The notes: generated by a model from the sequence alone, not told the origin. DNA of 64,000 nt from Qingshengfaniella alkalisoli (GCF_007855645.1 NZ_CP042261.1:1158501-1222500), one strand, 5' to 3'. Shown: positions 18,137-27,741, counted from the first letter of the stretch. Numbers and translations: made by a program.

Positions 18137-18742
18137 ATGGCTGAGAATGCAACCAAGCATACGCCGCTCGAAGATGCGCAAGGGCTTGGCGCGGGCGTTT
18201 TTCTATGTGCGCTAGGGCTGGTCTTTTTGACCCATCTGGGCTTCATCACGGGTCAGACGGCAGGGATTGCGGTCATCATCTCCTATCTGACGGGTTGGTC
18301 CTTCGGGCCGATTTTCTTCGTTATCAACCTGCCCTTCTATCTGCTTGCGTGGCACAGGTTGGGGCCGGAGTTCACGCTGAAAACGGTTCTATGCGTCACC
18401 GCTTTGTCGGTTCTGACCAGCGTTATTCCGCAAGGTTTCGGCATCACACATCTGAACCCCGCGCTTGGCGCGATCGCCTTCGGTGTGATGACGGGTGTCG
18501 GGCTTCTGGCGCTGTTTCGTCACAAAGGCAGCCTTGGCGGGATCGGCGTCGTCGGGCTGCTCATTCAAGATACCACGGGCTTTCGCGCGGGGTATTTTCA
18601 GCTTGCCGTCGATCTGGTGATCTTTTGCGTGGCATTTCTGCTATTTCCCGCCGAACGCGTCCTGTATTCGCTGCTTGGCGCGGTCGTGCTGAACCTGATC
18701 ATCGCTATCAACCACCGCCGCGACCGCTATCTCGGCACTTGA
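18137..18742 (+). CDS. YitT-family membrane protein
   Basis: A 201-residue integral membrane protein with about five helices. The pattern GFITGQTAGIAVIISYLTGW, FFVINLPFYLLAW and GHKGSLGGIGVVG-like segment (RHKGSLGGIGVV) match the YitT/DUF161 family. The ATG at 18137 opens MAENATKHTPLED; an upstream in-frame TTG at 18125 is less likely. Function of the family is not established. The gene lies 13 bases before the SMR exporter gene and may be co-transcribed with it. Confidence 0.85.
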   Translation: MAENATKHTPLEDAQGLGAGVFLCALGLVFLTHLGFITGQTAGIAVIISYLTGWSFGPIFFVINLPFYLLAWHRLGPEFTLKTVLCVTALSVLTSVIPQGFGITHLNPALGAIAFGVMTGVGLLALFRHKGSLGGIGVVGLLIQDTTGFRAGYFQLAVDLVIFCVAFLLFPAERVLYSLLGAVVLNLIIAINHRRDRYLGT

Positions 18743-18755
18743 ACCGGAGCCCATC

Positions 18756-19091
18756 ATGCCTGTCCACTACCTGACACTTCTGGTTGCTGTCGCGTCAGAG
18801 ATCATCGCGACCTCTGCACTGGCTGCCTCCCAGCAATTCACCCGGATCGGGCCGAGCATTCTGGTCGTCATCGGTTACGCAGCGTCATTCTATTTCCTGT
18901 CCCTCACGCTGAAAGTCATGCCCGTGGGGATCGTCTATGCGATCTGGTCGGGGCTAGGCGTCATCGGTATCTCCGTCATCGGGCTCATTTTTCTGGGCCA
19001 GCGGCTGGATCTGCCCGCGGTGTTCGGAATGGCCCTGATTGTCGCCGGAGTGCTGGTGATCCATCTCTTTTCGCGCAGTTCCGGTCATTAG
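18756..19091 (+). CDS. SMR-family small multidrug/guanidinium exporter
   Basis: A 111-residue four-helix exporter of the small multidrug resistance family. The essential proton- and substrate-binding glutamate is present at residue 15 in [13 protein letters not shown], and the dimer-packing [15 protein letters not shown] of helix 3 is intact. Family members export quaternary cations or guanidinium derivatives by proton antiport as antiparallel dimers; which applies here cannot be read from sequence. It follows the YitT-like gene and precedes typA by 66 bases. Confidence 0.92.
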   Translation: MPVHYLTLLVAVASEIIATSALAASQQFTRIGPSILVVIGYAASFYFLSLTLKVMPVGIVYAIWSGLGVIGISVIGLIFLGQRLDLPAVFGMALIVAGVLVIHLFSRSSGH

Positions 19092-19157
19092 GGGCTGGTA
19101 ATTTCTGCATCTGCACTATAGGTCGCGGCCAACTCCCTAAATTCAGGAACGCGTCCC

Positions 19158-20978
19158 ATGGACCTGCGCAATATCGCAATCATCGCCCACGTCGACCACG
19201 GCAAGACAACGCTCGTGGATGAACTGCTGAAGCAGTCCGGGGCATTTCGAGAAAACCAAGCCGTCGCAGAACGCGCGATGGACAGCAATGATCTTGAGCG
19301 TGAACGCGGGATCACCATTCTGGCCAAGGCAACCTCGGTCGAATGGAACGGCACGCGCATCAACATCGTAGACACCCCCGGTCACGCCGATTTCGGTGGC
19401 GAGGTGGAGCGCATCCTGTCCATGGTCGATGGAGTCGTCCTGCTGGTTGATGCCGCCGAAGGTCCGATGCCGCAAACCAAGTTCGTGACATCGAAGGCAC
19501 TGGCGCTCGGCCTGCGCCCCATCGTTGTTTTGAACAAGGTGGACAAGCCGGACGCAGAACCCGATCGCGCGCTTGACGAGGTCTTCGACCTGTTTGCCGC
19601 ACTCGACGCCGACGATGACCAGCTTGATTTCCCCGTTCTCTATGCGTCGGGCCGCAGCGGCTGGGCGGATGAGGAACTGGACGGTCCGCGCAAGGATCTG
19701 AACGCGCTGTTCAAGCTGGTGGTCGATCACGTCCCTGCCCCCAAACAGATCGAAAACCGCGATCAGCCCTTCCGCATGCTGGCAACCACGCTTGGCTCCG
19801 ACCCGTTCATCGGTCGCCTTCTGACCGGTCGCGTCGAAAGCGGCACGCTGAAGGCCGGCACCACGCTGAATGCACTGTCGCGCAAGGGCGACCGGATCGA
19901 ACAGTTCCGCGTCACAAAGATCATGGCCTTTCGCGGCCTCGGCCAGCAACCGATTGACGAAGCCGAGGCAGGTGACATCGTCAGCATCGCAGGCATGTCC
20001 AAGGCGACCGTGGCCGACACCCTGTGCGACCCGTCCCTTGATACGCCGATCCCGGCGCAACCTATTGATCCGCCGACGATCACGGTGACTTTCGGCATCA
20101 ATGACAGCCCGCTGGCGGGCCGTGATGGCAAGAAAGTGCAGTCGCGCGTCATTCGTGACCGCTTGCTCAAGGAAGCCGAATCCAACGTTGCGATCAAGGT
20201 GACCGACACCCCCGGCGGCGAGGCCTTCGAAGTCGCGGGTCGGGGCGAATTGCAGATGGGCGTTCTGATCGAGAACATGCGTCGCGAAGGGTTCGAGCTG
20301 TCGATCTCCCGGCCGCAGGTCCTGTTCCGCGAAGAGAACGGCCAGCGGATGGAGCCAATCGAAGAAGTCACCATCGACGTTGATGACGAATATTCCGGCG
20401 CGGTGATCGAAAAGCTGACCGGCCCTCGCAAGGGTGATCTGGCCGAGATGAAGCCGGGCGGTGCGGGCAAGACGCGGATCGTCGCGCATGTTCCGTCGCG
20501 CGGCCTGATCGGCTATCACGGCGAGTTCCTGACCGATACACGTGGCTCGGGCGTTCTGAACCGTGTCTTCCACGGCTGGGCACCGCATAAGGGCCCGATC
20601 CCGGGACGTCGCGCGGGTGTGCTGATCTCGATGGAGAACGGCACTTCGGTCGCCTATGCACTGTGGAACCTCGAAGAACGCGGTCGGATGTTCATCCCGG
20701 CGCAGGAGGCAATCTATCAGGGCATGATCATCGGCGAGCACAGCCGCGAGAACGATCTGGAAGTGAACCCCCTGAAGGGCAAGAAACTGACCAACGTGCG
20801 CGCCAGCGGCAATGATGATGCCGTGCGCCTGACGCCGCATATCCAGTTCTCGCTCGAAGAGGCCATCGCCTATATCGACGATGACGAGCTGGTCGAGGTC
20901 ACACCCAACGCCATCCGCCTGCGCAAGCGCTTCCTTGATCCGCATGAACGCAAGCGCCAGGCGAGAGCAGCCAGCTAA
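19158..20978 (+). CDS. typA: TypA/BipA translational GTPase
   Basis: A 606-residue ribosome-binding GTPase of the EF-G class that supports 50S assembly and stress growth. GTPase motifs are clear: [10 protein letters not shown] (G1), RERGITI (G2), [10 protein letters not shown] (G3) and NKVDKPDA (G4). The domain III/V region [17 protein letters not shown] and the TypA-specific C-terminal domain ([19 protein letters not shown]) are complete. Length is normal. A bidirectional hairpin lies between it and the convergent pirin gene. Confidence 0.97.
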   Translation: MDLRNIAIIAHVDHGKTTLVDELLKQSGAFRENQAVAERAMDSNDLERERGITILAKATSVEWNGTRINIVDTPGHADFGGEVERILSMVDGVVLLVDAAEGPMPQTKFVTSKALALGLRPIVVLNKVDKPDAEPDRALDEVFDLFAALDADDDQLDFPVLYASGRSGWADEELDGPRKDLNALFKLVVDHVPAPKQIENRDQPFRMLATTLGSDPFIGRLLTGRVESGTLKAGTTLNALSRKGDRIEQFRVTKIMAFRGLGQQPIDEAEAGDIVSIAGMSKATVADTLCDPSLDTPIPAQPIDPPTITVTFGINDSPLAGRDGKKVQSRVIRDRLLKEAESNVAIKVTDTPGGEAFEVAGRGELQMGVLIENMRREGFELSISRPQVLFREENGQRMEPIEEVTIDVDDEYSGAVIEKLTGPRKGDLAEMKPGGAGKTRIVAHVPSRGLIGYHGEFLTDTRGSGVLNRVFHGWAPHKGPIPGRRAGVLISMENGTSVAYALWNLEERGRMFIPAQEAIYQGMIIGEHSRENDLEVNPLKGKKLTNVRASGNDDAVRLTPHIQFSLEEAIAYIDDDELVEVTPNAIRLRKRFLDPHERKRQARAAS

Positions 20979-20985
20979 GACAAGC

Positions 20986-21009
20986 ACTGGCGCCCGAAAG
21001 GGCGTCAGT
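20986..21009. terminator. Bidirectional hairpin between typA and pirin gene
   Basis: A 10-bp stem (ACTGGCGCCC with GGGCGTCAGT, one G-T pair) is capped by a stable GAAA tetraloop. It starts eight bases after the typA stop and covers the pirin stop codon. No T-tract follows on either side. Confidence 0.6.
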
Positions 21010-21979
21010 CCTCCTTGCGACGGACCTCTGGTTTCAGCCGCAGCTTTTCCGGTAGCGGGATAAATTCATCCTTGTCGTTGATGGGCAAGTCAAACAGCCC
21101 CTCGCCCCAGCGCGCCGCTTGCCATTCTTCTTTCGCAGCTTCGATCTTGTCCCGCGACGAGGCCACGAAATTCCACCAGATGTAGCGCGGCCCCCCTAAG
21201 GTTTCTCCGCCAAGCATGACCAGCCGCGCACCCTGCGCGCCCGCGCCGATCGTGATCTTGTCACCCGGTCGAAAGATCATCATGCGGCCCTTATCGAACA
21301 CATCGCCCGCGACCGTGACCGCGCCGTCGATGACGTAGATCCCGCGATCTTCATGATCGTCCGGCAAAGGCATACGTGCATTGGGCGCAAGAGTCACATC
21401 GCCGTAAAACATATCCGTGAATGTTGATACCGGCGCAGCTTCTCCATAGGCGCGCCCCATGATCAGCCGCATGTCGATCCCGTCACCCGAGATCACAGGC
21501 AATGTCTCCTTACCGTGATGTTCGAAGGTCGGCGTGCGATCCTCATCGCGTTCAGGCAGTGCCACCCATGTCTGGATGCCGAACAGGCTGCTGGGACCGC
21601 TGCGCGATTGTGCGCTGGTGCGCTCGGAATGGCTGACGCCCTTGCCCGCCACCATCCAGTTCACCGCACCGGGCGTGATGACCTGATCCGTTCCGATGCT
21701 GTCCCGGTGATGAAAATCGCCCTGAAACAGGTATGTGACCGTTCCCAGCCCTATATGGGGGTGCGGGCGCACGTCGATACCCTGCCCGGTCAGGAATTCG
21801 GCAGGACCCATTTCATCGAAAAAGATAAAGGGGCCGACCATCTGGCGCTTGGGTGCCGGCAAGGCGCGACGGACCTCGAAACCGCCAATGTCACGTGATC
21901 GCGGGATGATCAGCGTTTCGATGGCATCATTACCCACCAGATCGGGGCAGCCGGGTTCCAGGGCGGGGTTCCAACTCAT
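21005..21979 (-). CDS. Pirin-family protein
   Basis: A 324-residue cupin protein of the pirin family. The N-terminal cupin has the metal-binding signature RPHPHIGLGTVTYLFQGDFHHRD, of which PHPHIGLGTV and HHRD carry the ligands, and the C-terminal cupin includes the pirin segment PLPDDHEDRGIYVIDG. Some bacterial pirins oxidise quercetin and others modulate metabolism; function here is open. It is transcribed alone on the minus strand, with a palindromic motif (21988-22006) ahead of its start. Confidence 0.9.
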   Translation of the reverse strand: MSWNPALEPGCPDLVGNDAIETLIIPRSRDIGGFEVRRALPAPKRQMVGPFIFFDEMGPAEFLTGQGIDVRPHPHIGLGTVTYLFQGDFHHRDSIGTDQVITPGAVNWMVAGKGVSHSERTSAQSRSGPSSLFGIQTWVALPERDEDRTPTFEHHGKETLPVISGDGIDMRLIMGRAYGEAAPVSTFTDMFYGDVTLAPNARMPLPDDHEDRGIYVIDGAVTVAGDVFDKGRMMIFRPGDKITIGAGAQGARLVMLGGETLGGPRYIWWNFVASSRDKIEAAKEEWQAARWGEGLFDLPINDKDEFIPLPEKLRLKPEVRRKED

Positions 21980-21987
21980 CGCGCATC

Positions 21988-22006
21988 CTCCGTTTTCCTA
22001 ACGGAA
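21988..22006. promoter_or_regulatory. Palindromic motif upstream of pirin gene
   Basis: CTCCGTTTTCCTAACGGAA is an imperfect palindrome of the form TCCG-N9-CGGA, nine bases before the pirin start codon. A closely similar 19-base sequence lies at 41197-41215 ahead of comEC. It may be an operator or a leader hairpin; part of it also supplies the pirin ribosome-binding purines on the minus strand. Confidence 0.35.
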
Positions 22007-22096
22007 GCCTATGCGACAGCGTGCAGTTTCGACAATCACGAACTATCGCCTGGATTGCGCGGAAAGGGCTGCGCCAATGCACAGCCCTACGCTTGA

Positions 22097-23134
22097 TCAG
22101 TTGGCCTTCAGGTAGGCCACCAGGATATCGCGTGCGGCTTCAAGATCGGTCTTGTGAACCATCTCCGTAACCGTGTGAATGTAGCGCGTGCCGACCACGA
22201 TGCCGACCGCACGCGCGCCTGCGGCGGCCTGCTGCGCAGCCGCACCGTCTTGGCCACCCGAGCGCAGCATGGTGCGCTGATACGGAATCTTCTTCTTCTC
22301 GGCCAGTGCCGCGAAGTCGCGTACAAGCCCCTTGTCCGCGATAAACGACCCGTCACGGACATGCAGACCAAAGCCTTCGCCTTGCTGCGTCGTGCGATCC
22401 TGTTCGGGAACGCCGGGAGTGTCGCAAGCCAGCGTCGTGTCAATACCTATGCCGATATCGGGCTTCACCGCATAGGCCGCCGTGCGCGCGCCGCGCAGAC
22501 CGACCTCTTCCTGCGATGTGAAGGCCACGTGGATATCTGCTTCGTTCTTAGCGTCACCCAGCCCCCGGATCGCTTCGATGCCCAGCCAGACAGCTACACG
22601 GTTATCGAGCGCCTTGGACACGACCTTGTCACCGATTTCGATGAATGGTTCATCCATCACGACGTAATCGCCGACCTGCACGACGTCCTTTGCCTTCTCG
22701 CCCATACCGATATCGACGAAGAACTCGGCAGGTTCAGGGATCTTCTTGCGGACTTCGGGGGTCGCGATATGCACCGGTCGGCCACCGGGGTTCATCACCC
22801 CCTTGTAATCGCCATTGTCAGTGCACACGAGCACACGGCGCGAAAACAGGTTTCGTGGATCAAACCCGCCCACCGGTTGCAGATACAGAAAGCCCTTGTC
22901 GGAGACATGGCTGACCAGAAATCCGATCTCGTCCATATGGCACAGCAGCATGATCCTCTTGGGGTTCTTGCCCTTGCGCGACTTGCGGCGACACAGGAGA
23001 GACCCCATCGCGTCCACCTCGACATCATCGAAGAGACCCTTGATCTCTTTCTTGACCAGATCGCGGACGCGTTCTTCATTGCCAGGCACGCCTGGCGTTT
23101 CACACAGGGCCTTCAACAGGTCGAGATTCATCAT
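22097..23134 (-). CDS. M42-family metallo-aminopeptidase
   Basis: A 345-residue peptidase of family M42 (FrvX/glutamyl aminopeptidase-like), which forms tetrahedral dodecamers that trim peptides in the cytoplasm. Zinc ligands and catalytic residues are visible in MLLCHMDEIGFLV (His, Asp), SKALDNRVAVWL (bridging Asp), FTSQEEVGLRGA (Glu pair), GIGIDTTLA (Asp) and the late His of GTRYIHTVTEMV. The start may be residue 1 or 2 (ATG ATG). It lies 26 bases after accA and could share its transcript. Confidence 0.92.
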   Translation of the reverse strand: MMNLDLLKALCETPGVPGNEERVRDLVKKEIKGLFDDVEVDAMGSLLCRRKSRKGKNPKRIMLLCHMDEIGFLVSHVSDKGFLYLQPVGGFDPRNLFSRRVLVCTDNGDYKGVMNPGGRPVHIATPEVRKKIPEPAEFFVDIGMGEKAKDVVQVGDYVVMDEPFIEIGDKVVSKALDNRVAVWLGIEAIRGLGDAKNEADIHVAFTSQEEVGLRGARTAAYAVKPDIGIGIDTTLACDTPGVPEQDRTTQQGEGFGLHVRDGSFIADKGLVRDFAALAEKKKIPYQRTMLRSGGQDGAAAQQAAAGARAVGIVVGTRYIHTVTEMVHKTDLEAARDILVAYLKAN

Positions 23135-23160
23135 CTGCTCCTTGAACCGATTTTGGTGAC

Positions 23161-24123
23161 TCAGGCGTCGAGACCTTTCGATCCCATATCCAGATACTTT
23201 TTGCGCCGCGCGGCTGTAAGCTTCGCCGCATCCTTGCCAGAAAGATCCTTGAGCATGTCCGCAATGGATTTGCCGACGCGATCAATGGCGTCTTTCGGCG
23301 CCCGCTGTGCTCCGCCCTTCGGTTCGGGAATAACCACGTCTGCAACGCCCAGCTTGTGAAGGTCCTGCGCCGTCAGGCGAAGCGCCTCGGCGGCTTCACG
23401 CATCTTGTCGGCGCTTTTCCAAAGGATGGACGCGCAGCCTTCAGGCGAAATCACGGAATAGACGGAATGTTCCAGCATCGCCAAACGGTCAGCCGTCGCG
23501 AAAGCTACAGCTCCGCCGGAGCCGCCCTCACCGATGATGACACTGATCAGCGGAACATTGATGGTCAGGCATTTCTCGGTAGATCGCGCGATAGCCTCTG
23601 ACTGGCCGCGTTCTTCCGCCCCTTTGCCCGGATAGGCACCGGGAGTGTCAACCAGCGTGATGACCGGCAGGCCGAAACGATCCGCCATATCCATCAGCCG
23701 GATCGCCTTGCGATAGCCTTCTGGCCGCGCCATTCCGAAATTGTGGCGCAGGCGCGATTGCGTATCGGCACCTTTTTCATGGCCGATCACGACGACAGGT
23801 TGATCGTCGAAACGCGCAAGCCCCCCCATCACTGCATGATCATCCGCGAAATTCCGGTCACCCGCCAATGGCGTGTATTCGGTGAAAAGTGCCTGGATGT
23901 AATCCTTGCAATGCGGACGGTCAGGATGGCGTGCCACCTGACATTTACGCCAGGGCGTCAGCCCCTTGTAGAGACTGTCTAGAAGCGTCACCGCCTTCTG
24001 ATCGAGTGCGACGGCTTCCTTTTCGACATCCATCTCGTTATTGGAGCGCGCGAGCGCGCGTAATTCCTCTGCCTTGCCTTCAATCTCAGCAAGAGGTTTT
24101 TCAAAATCGAGATAGCTGTGCAT
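23161..24123 (-). CDS. accA: Acetyl-CoA carboxylase carboxyltransferase subunit alpha
   Basis: A 320-residue AccA. With AccD (not in this window) it transfers carboxyl from biotin to acetyl-CoA, the first step of fatty acid synthesis. The start [15 protein letters not shown] has an excellent ribosome site (GGAGGTGTC before ATG). Conserved segments include [34 protein letters not shown], and [13 protein letters not shown], which form the biotin and CoA sites. Full length. It is followed by the M42 peptidase gene. Confidence 0.97.
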   Translation of the reverse strand: MHSYLDFEKPLAEIEGKAEELRALARSNNEMDVEKEAVALDQKAVTLLDSLYKGLTPWRKCQVARHPDRPHCKDYIQALFTEYTPLAGDRNFADDHAVMGGLARFDDQPVVVIGHEKGADTQSRLRHNFGMARPEGYRKAIRLMDMADRFGLPVITLVDTPGAYPGKGAEERGQSEAIARSTEKCLTINVPLISVIIGEGGSGGAVAFATADRLAMLEHSVYSVISPEGCASILWKSADKMREAAEALRLTAQDLHKLGVADVVIPEPKGGAQRAPKDAIDRVGKSIADMLKDLSGKDAAKLTAARRKKYLDMGSKGLDA

Positions 24124-24237
24124 GACACCTCCGAAACCGTGGTCCGCAGCTATATGGCCTTCATAAGGACCGGATGCAACAATCCTCGGGCCGCTGCGAG
24201 CGAATTCAATGCGATGGGATCGATACAGGGAAGAAAG

Positions 24238-24314
24238 TGGTCGGGACGGCAAGATTCGAACTTGCGACCCCCTGTACCCAAAACAGGTGCGCTACCAGAC
24301 TGCGCTACGCCCCG
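24238..24314 (-). tRNA. tRNA-Pro (anticodon TGG)
   Basis: A 77-base tRNA with the CCA end encoded. On the minus strand the acceptor 5' strand is CGGGGCG, pairing with CGTCCCG (one G-T pair), then A73 and CCA. The anticodon stem is CCTGT/ACAGG around loop TTTGGGT, giving TGG, with the G37 expected for proline tRNA. The T-arm is GCAAG-TTCGAAT-CTTGC. C1-G72 is typical of bacterial tRNA-Pro. Confidence 0.97.
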
Positions 24315-24359
24315 ACGGAGGCTTCTCTAATCGGCATGGCCGGAAATGAAAAGCGGAAA

Positions 24360-24830
24360 TTACTCGCAGGGCCAAACTACGGACGTGTCGTCAAATGCGG
24401 GGTGGCGGATTTCCGTCCCTTCCCCGATTCCATAGCGTCCCGCCGTGCCCCCATTGACTTCCAGAACGGCCAGAATGTCAGGACCGGCTGAGATAGGGCT
24501 TTCGTCATGAGGGATGGCATTTTCGTGAACCGAGCGCACAATACCGTCGGGGCCGATGAATATCATATCCAGCGGGATAAGCGTGTTTCGCATCCAGAAA
24601 GACACCGGCTGCGGTTCATCATAAACAAAAACCATCCCAGAGCGCGCGCCAAGTGATTCGCGGTGCATCAGTCCTCTTGCCCGCTCCTGAGCGGTATCGG
24701 CAAGTTCCACCGTAAAACTCGCTTGCCCCCAAGGGCCACGCAAATCTATGCGTTCAGGACGACACTGAGCATTGGCTATTCCCGAAACCGATACGCAGGC
24801 AAGCGCAGTTAGCGAGATCAGCCATTTCAT
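24360..24830 (-). CDS. DUF192 secreted protein
   Basis: A 156-residue protein with a signal peptide (MKWLISLTALACVSVSGIANA) followed by the DUF192 domain: RARGLMHRESLGARSGMVFV, VSFWMRNTLIPLDMIFI and the late AVLEVNGGTAGRYGI. Members are small periplasmic proteins of unknown biochemical role, reported with a beta-rich fold. The ATG at 24830 overlaps the stop of the cold-shock gene by four bases (ATGA), so translation is probably coupled. Confidence 0.9.
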   Translation of the reverse strand: MKWLISLTALACVSVSGIANAQCRPERIDLRGPWGQASFTVELADTAQERARGLMHRESLGARSGMVFVYDEPQPVSFWMRNTLIPLDMIFIGPDGIVRSVHENAIPHDESPISAGPDILAVLEVNGGTAGRYGIGEGTEIRHPAFDDTSVVWPCE

Positions 24831-25393
24831 GCGCGGACAAATTCCTGTTCGTGTGCCCCTTCCAATGCCGATTCCCAAGACATGACGACAGCGGCCATGT
24901 AACCGCGGCTGCCTTCAATCACGCGAAGGCCAATTGCCTCACCCGGCTGCAGATCGGCAAGGCCAGAGCGGCGGAGTATTTCGATATGGATGAACACATC
25001 CTCCGGCTTGCCAAATATATTAGCAAAACCAAAGCCTTTGGCTTTGTCGAACCATTTCACCCGCGCCGGTTCCAAAGGACCCGCCTGCGACATATCCACG
25101 GATTCTTCCGCAAATCCAGACAGGGGGCTATCAAGATCGGATAAAGGCGGCTCGATATCGTGCACTTCCACGGCCTGCCGCCCACGCGGCGTGGCCTGCA
25201 TCAGAATCGTGATACGTGCACCGTCAGCGACAGAGCTTTGACCGAAATTCCGCAAGACGTTGGCGTGCAAAAGGATATCAGGTCCACCACTATCAGCAAC
25301 CACGAACCCGAACCCTTTCGAGGGGTCAAACCACTTTACGACACCTTCTACGACCGTTGCCTCGTCTTCCGTACTCATCTCGTCCACACGCAT
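24827..25393 (-). CDS. Double cold-shock-domain protein
   Basis: A protein of about 188 residues with two cold-shock domains, each an OB-fold nucleic-acid binder. The first carries GVVKWFDPSKGFGFVVAD and DILLHANVL; the second, after an acidic linker, carries RVKWFDKAKGFGFANIF and DVFIHIEIL. Both RNP1 (KGFGFV/KGFGFA) and RNP2-like motifs are present. Start is uncertain: 25393 (MRVDEMSTED) or 25378 (MSTED). Probably an RNA chaperone or regulator in the cytoplasm. The gene is translationally coupled to the DUF192 gene downstream. Confidence 0.88.
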   Translation of the reverse strand: MRVDEMSTEDEATVVEGVVKWFDPSKGFGFVVADSGGPDILLHANVLRNFGQSSVADGARITILMQATPRGRQAVEVHDIEPPLSDLDSPLSGFAEESVDMSQAGPLEPARVKWFDKAKGFGFANIFGKPEDVFIHIEILRRSGLADLQPGEAIGLRVIEGSRGYMAAVVMSWESALEGAHEQEFVRA

Positions 25394-25489
25394 TTGAGGG
25401 GCGTCCGTCTGCCCAAACCGACGCCTTATATTATTGTTACTTAACTTTACGCTTGCCGCCTCCAGATTAGCAAGCAAGGTTAAGAAAAT

Positions 25490-25509
25490 AGCGGCAAAAA
25501 TCCGCCGCT
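25490..25509 (-). terminator. Terminator-like hairpin after pdxH
   Basis: On the minus strand AGCGGC and GCCGCT form a 6-bp stem with an 8-base loop, followed by ATTTTC. It lies 41 bases after the pdxH stop and before the cold-shock gene, and probably separates the two transcripts. Confidence 0.5.
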
Positions 25510-25549
25510 TTGGCCATCAACGAAAATTGATTTCAATGTAAACGAAATC

Positions 25550-26155
25550 TTAAGGGTTGAGCCGGTCGATCGTCCATGCAGCTGAAACCGTCGAGCGACT
25601 CCAGCGGAAGCGATCGTGCAACCGAAAATCGCCGTTACTCCAAAATTCGAACTGGATGGGCCTAAGGCGGTAACCGCCCCAATGCGCGGGACGGTCGGGA
25701 TGATCCCCCTTTTCCGCCTCGATCCGGCCCAGCCGGTCTTCCAAGGTTTTGCGATCAGGCAGGGGTTCAGACTGCCGCGAAGCCCAGGCGCCCAAGCGGC
25801 TGCCCAGCGGCCGGGAATGGTAGTAGCGGTCCGACGCTGCGGCGGAGACCTTTTCCACCGCCCCGCGCACACGGATTTGACGTCCCAGCGATTTCCAGTG
25901 AAACAGCAACGCCGCGCGAGGATTCGCGGCCAGTTCCTGACCCTTGGCGCTATCGTAGTTGGTGAAGAATACCAGATCCTCGCCCTCGATATCCTTCAGC
26001 AAAACGATTCGAGCGTCCGGAAGCCCGTCCTTATCCACCGTGGCCAGCGTCATCGCGTTGGGATCAGATGGCTCTGTCGCGCTCGCCTCTCCCAGCCAGC
26101 GTGACAGTATTTCGCACGGGTCGGTGCCTTCGAAAATGCCTGAACGGTCTGTCAC
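25550..26155 (-). CDS. pdxH: Pyridoxine/pyridoxamine 5'-phosphate oxidase
   Basis: A 201-residue FMN-dependent oxidase that makes pyridoxal 5'-phosphate. I place the start at a GTG (26155) because GGAG stands seven bases before it and the resulting N-terminus TDRSGIFEGTDPCEI matches the family; a TTG further upstream has no ribosome site. FMN and substrate motifs are visible: DARIVLLKDIEGEDLVFFTN, FHWKSLGRQIRVRG, SRPLGSRLGAWASRQSEPL and the C-terminal RLNP. The enzyme supplies PLP to, among others, the two desulfurases and the aminotransferase in this window. It is divergent from fabI. Confidence 0.95.
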   Translation of the reverse strand: MTDRSGIFEGTDPCEILSRWLGEASATEPSDPNAMTLATVDKDGLPDARIVLLKDIEGEDLVFFTNYDSAKGQELAANPRAALLFHWKSLGRQIRVRGAVEKVSAAASDRYYHSRPLGSRLGAWASRQSEPLPDRKTLEDRLGRIEAEKGDHPDRPAHWGGYRLRPIQFEFWSNGDFRLHDRFRWSRSTVSAAWTIDRLNP

Positions 26156-26246
26156 GTCTGTCTCCGGAATCGGTCTGAATGGTGCTTGCAAAGTGTTGCC
26201 GAAGCCCAACGTCTAGTGCAAGTCGCCGTTATCCCACCCCACAATC

Positions 26247-26275
26247 TTGATGAGCGCCTCCGGATCGCCTAAACG
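26247..26275 (+). promoter_or_regulatory. Predicted promoter of fabI
   Basis: TTGATG (26247-26252) and TAAACG (26270-26275) are 17 bases apart, 31 bases before the fabI start. The -10 lacks the usual final T, a feature of many CarD-dependent promoters in Rhodobacter relatives; carD is present in this window. Confidence 0.35.
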
Positions 26276-26306
26276 ATTTCCATTCGATAGGTGGCAGGAG
26301 AAGAGC

Positions 26307-27113
26307 ATGTCGACCAAGCTGATGCAGGGCAAACGCGGGCTTATCATGGGGCTCGCCAACGATAAATCCATCGCCTGGGGCATTGCGAAAGCCTGCGCCG
26401 AACAAGGGGCGGAGCTGGCATTCTCCTATCAGGGCGATGCGTTGAAGAAGCGGGTTGGCCCATTGGCCGAACAACTCGGATCAAACGAGTTGATCGAATG
26501 TGATGTTTCCAGCGAAGAGTCTATCGACGCGCTGTTCGCGTATCTGGAAAAGATCTGGGGCAAGTTGGATTTCGTGGTCCACGCCATTGGTTTTTCCGAC
26601 AAGAGCGAGTTGCGCGGGCGCTATGTGGACACCAGTCGCGCGAATTTCCAGATGTCTATGGATATCTCGGTCTACTCGTTTACCGCCGTGGTCCAGCGCG
26701 CCGAGAAGATGATGAATGAAGGCGGCTCCTGCCTGACACTGACCTACTACGGCGCAGAAAAGGTGATGCCGCACTACAATGTCATGGGGGTAGCAAAGGC
26801 TGCACTCGAAGCCTCCGTGCGCTATCTGGCCGAAGATCTTGGCAAAGATGGTATCCGCGTGAACGCGATTTCTGCCGGCACTATCAAGACGCTTGCGGCC
26901 TCCGGTATCGGCGATTTCCGCTACATCATGAAATGGAACGAATACAACGCCCCCTTGCGCCGGACCGTCACGCAGGACGAGGTAGGCAAATCCGCGCTGT
27001 ATCTTCTGTCTGACCTTAGCTCAGCCGTCACGGGCGAGATCCTGCATGTCGATTCGGGATATCACGTCGTTGGCATGAAAGCCGTTGACGCCCCCGATAT
27101 TTCAAAGGGCTGA
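26307..27113 (+). CDS. fabI: Enoyl-ACP reductase (NADH), FabI type
   Basis: A 268-residue short-chain dehydrogenase-like reductase for the last step of each fatty acid elongation cycle. The start MSTKLMQGKRGLIMGLANDK has CAGGAG just ahead. The N-terminal GLANDKSIAWGIA is the FabI variant of the Rossmann motif, and the catalytic pair Tyr-x6-Lys is seen in YNVMGVAK. The late GEILHVDSGYHVVGM is typical. Length is normal. The gene is followed by a LysE-type exporter gene after four bases. Confidence 0.96.
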   Translation: MSTKLMQGKRGLIMGLANDKSIAWGIAKACAEQGAELAFSYQGDALKKRVGPLAEQLGSNELIECDVSSEESIDALFAYLEKIWGKLDFVVHAIGFSDKSELRGRYVDTSRANFQMSMDISVYSFTAVVQRAEKMMNEGGSCLTLTYYGAEKVMPHYNVMGVAKAALEASVRYLAEDLGKDGIRVNAISAGTIKTLAASGIGDFRYIMKWNEYNAPLRRTVTQDEVGKSALYLLSDLSSAVTGEILHVDSGYHVVGMKAVDAPDISKG

Positions 27114-27117
27114 TCGA

Positions 27118-27732
27118 ATGCCGCTATTCGAATTCTTCTCGGTCGCGTTACTGAGCCTGATGGCCGCGATCAGCCCTGGCCCGGCCGTGCTGATGTCCGC
27201 CAAAACTGGCTTGACCGAAGGTTTCCGGACGGGGGCTAGCCTCGCTTGCGGCATTGGCACCGGTGCCGTGATCTGGGCTATGGCCGCGCTGTTCGGACTG
27301 GCCATGGTGTTCGAGGTCGCGCCTGCCCTGCTTACGGCCCTGAAAATCCTTGGCGCGGGCTATCTGATGTGGATGGCATACGGCATGTGGCGCCACGCGT
27401 CTGAACCAATGCTCATGGACACGGATATACGCCCGCCGCGCAGCGCGGCATCCGCCTTTCGGCTGGGTCTGTTCACGCAGCTTGCCAACCCCAAGCCAGC
27501 CGTGATGTTCAGCGCGATTTTCATCGGGGCGGTTGATCCGGGCACACCTTGGCCCGTCTTCGCCGCGCTTCTGGCCGTCGTTTTCCTGAACGAATTCGGA
27601 TGGAACACCTTCGTCGCCCGCCTGTTCTCACTGGAACGCACGCGGCGCGGCTATGTCAGCCTCAAAACATTGATCGACCGGTGCTTCGGCGGCATGCTTG
27701 CCCTGCTCGGCATCAAGATCGCAGCTAGCTAG
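27118..27732 (+). CDS. LysE/RhtB-family exporter
   Basis: A 204-residue membrane protein with about six helices of the LysE/RhtB amino acid exporter family. The N-terminal SPGPAVLMSAKTGLTEGFRTG is the diagnostic motif, and LGLFTQLANPKPAVMFSAIF is the conserved middle segment. Family members export amino acids or related compounds; the substrate is unknown here. It lies four bases after fabI and nine before gpt, so the genes probably form one transcript. Confidence 0.92.
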   Translation: MPLFEFFSVALLSLMAAISPGPAVLMSAKTGLTEGFRTGASLACGIGTGAVIWAMAALFGLAMVFEVAPALLTALKILGAGYLMWMAYGMWRHASEPMLMDTDIRPPRSAASAFRLGLFTQLANPKPAVMFSAIFIGAVDPGTPWPVFAALLAVVFLNEFGWNTFVARLFSLERTRRGYVSLKTLIDRCFGGMLALLGIKIAAS

Positions 27733-27741
27733 GGACACGCC

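Noticed and set aside
19143-20987. Long open frame (over 600 codons) on the minus strand opposite typA
   Set aside because: It mirrors typA exactly, has an unnatural residue mix rich in His, Arg and Gln, and no ribosome site. It is a by-product of GC-rich third positions.
24240-24316. tRNA start placed at GTCGGGG rather than CGGGGCG
   Set aside because: That register gives a poorer acceptor and no encoded CCA; the register beginning at 24314 gives proper tRNA-Pro with CCA.
26030-26042. TTATCCAC sequence resembling a DnaA box
   Set aside because: A single site inside pdxH coding sequence, with no cluster of boxes or AT-rich unwinding region.
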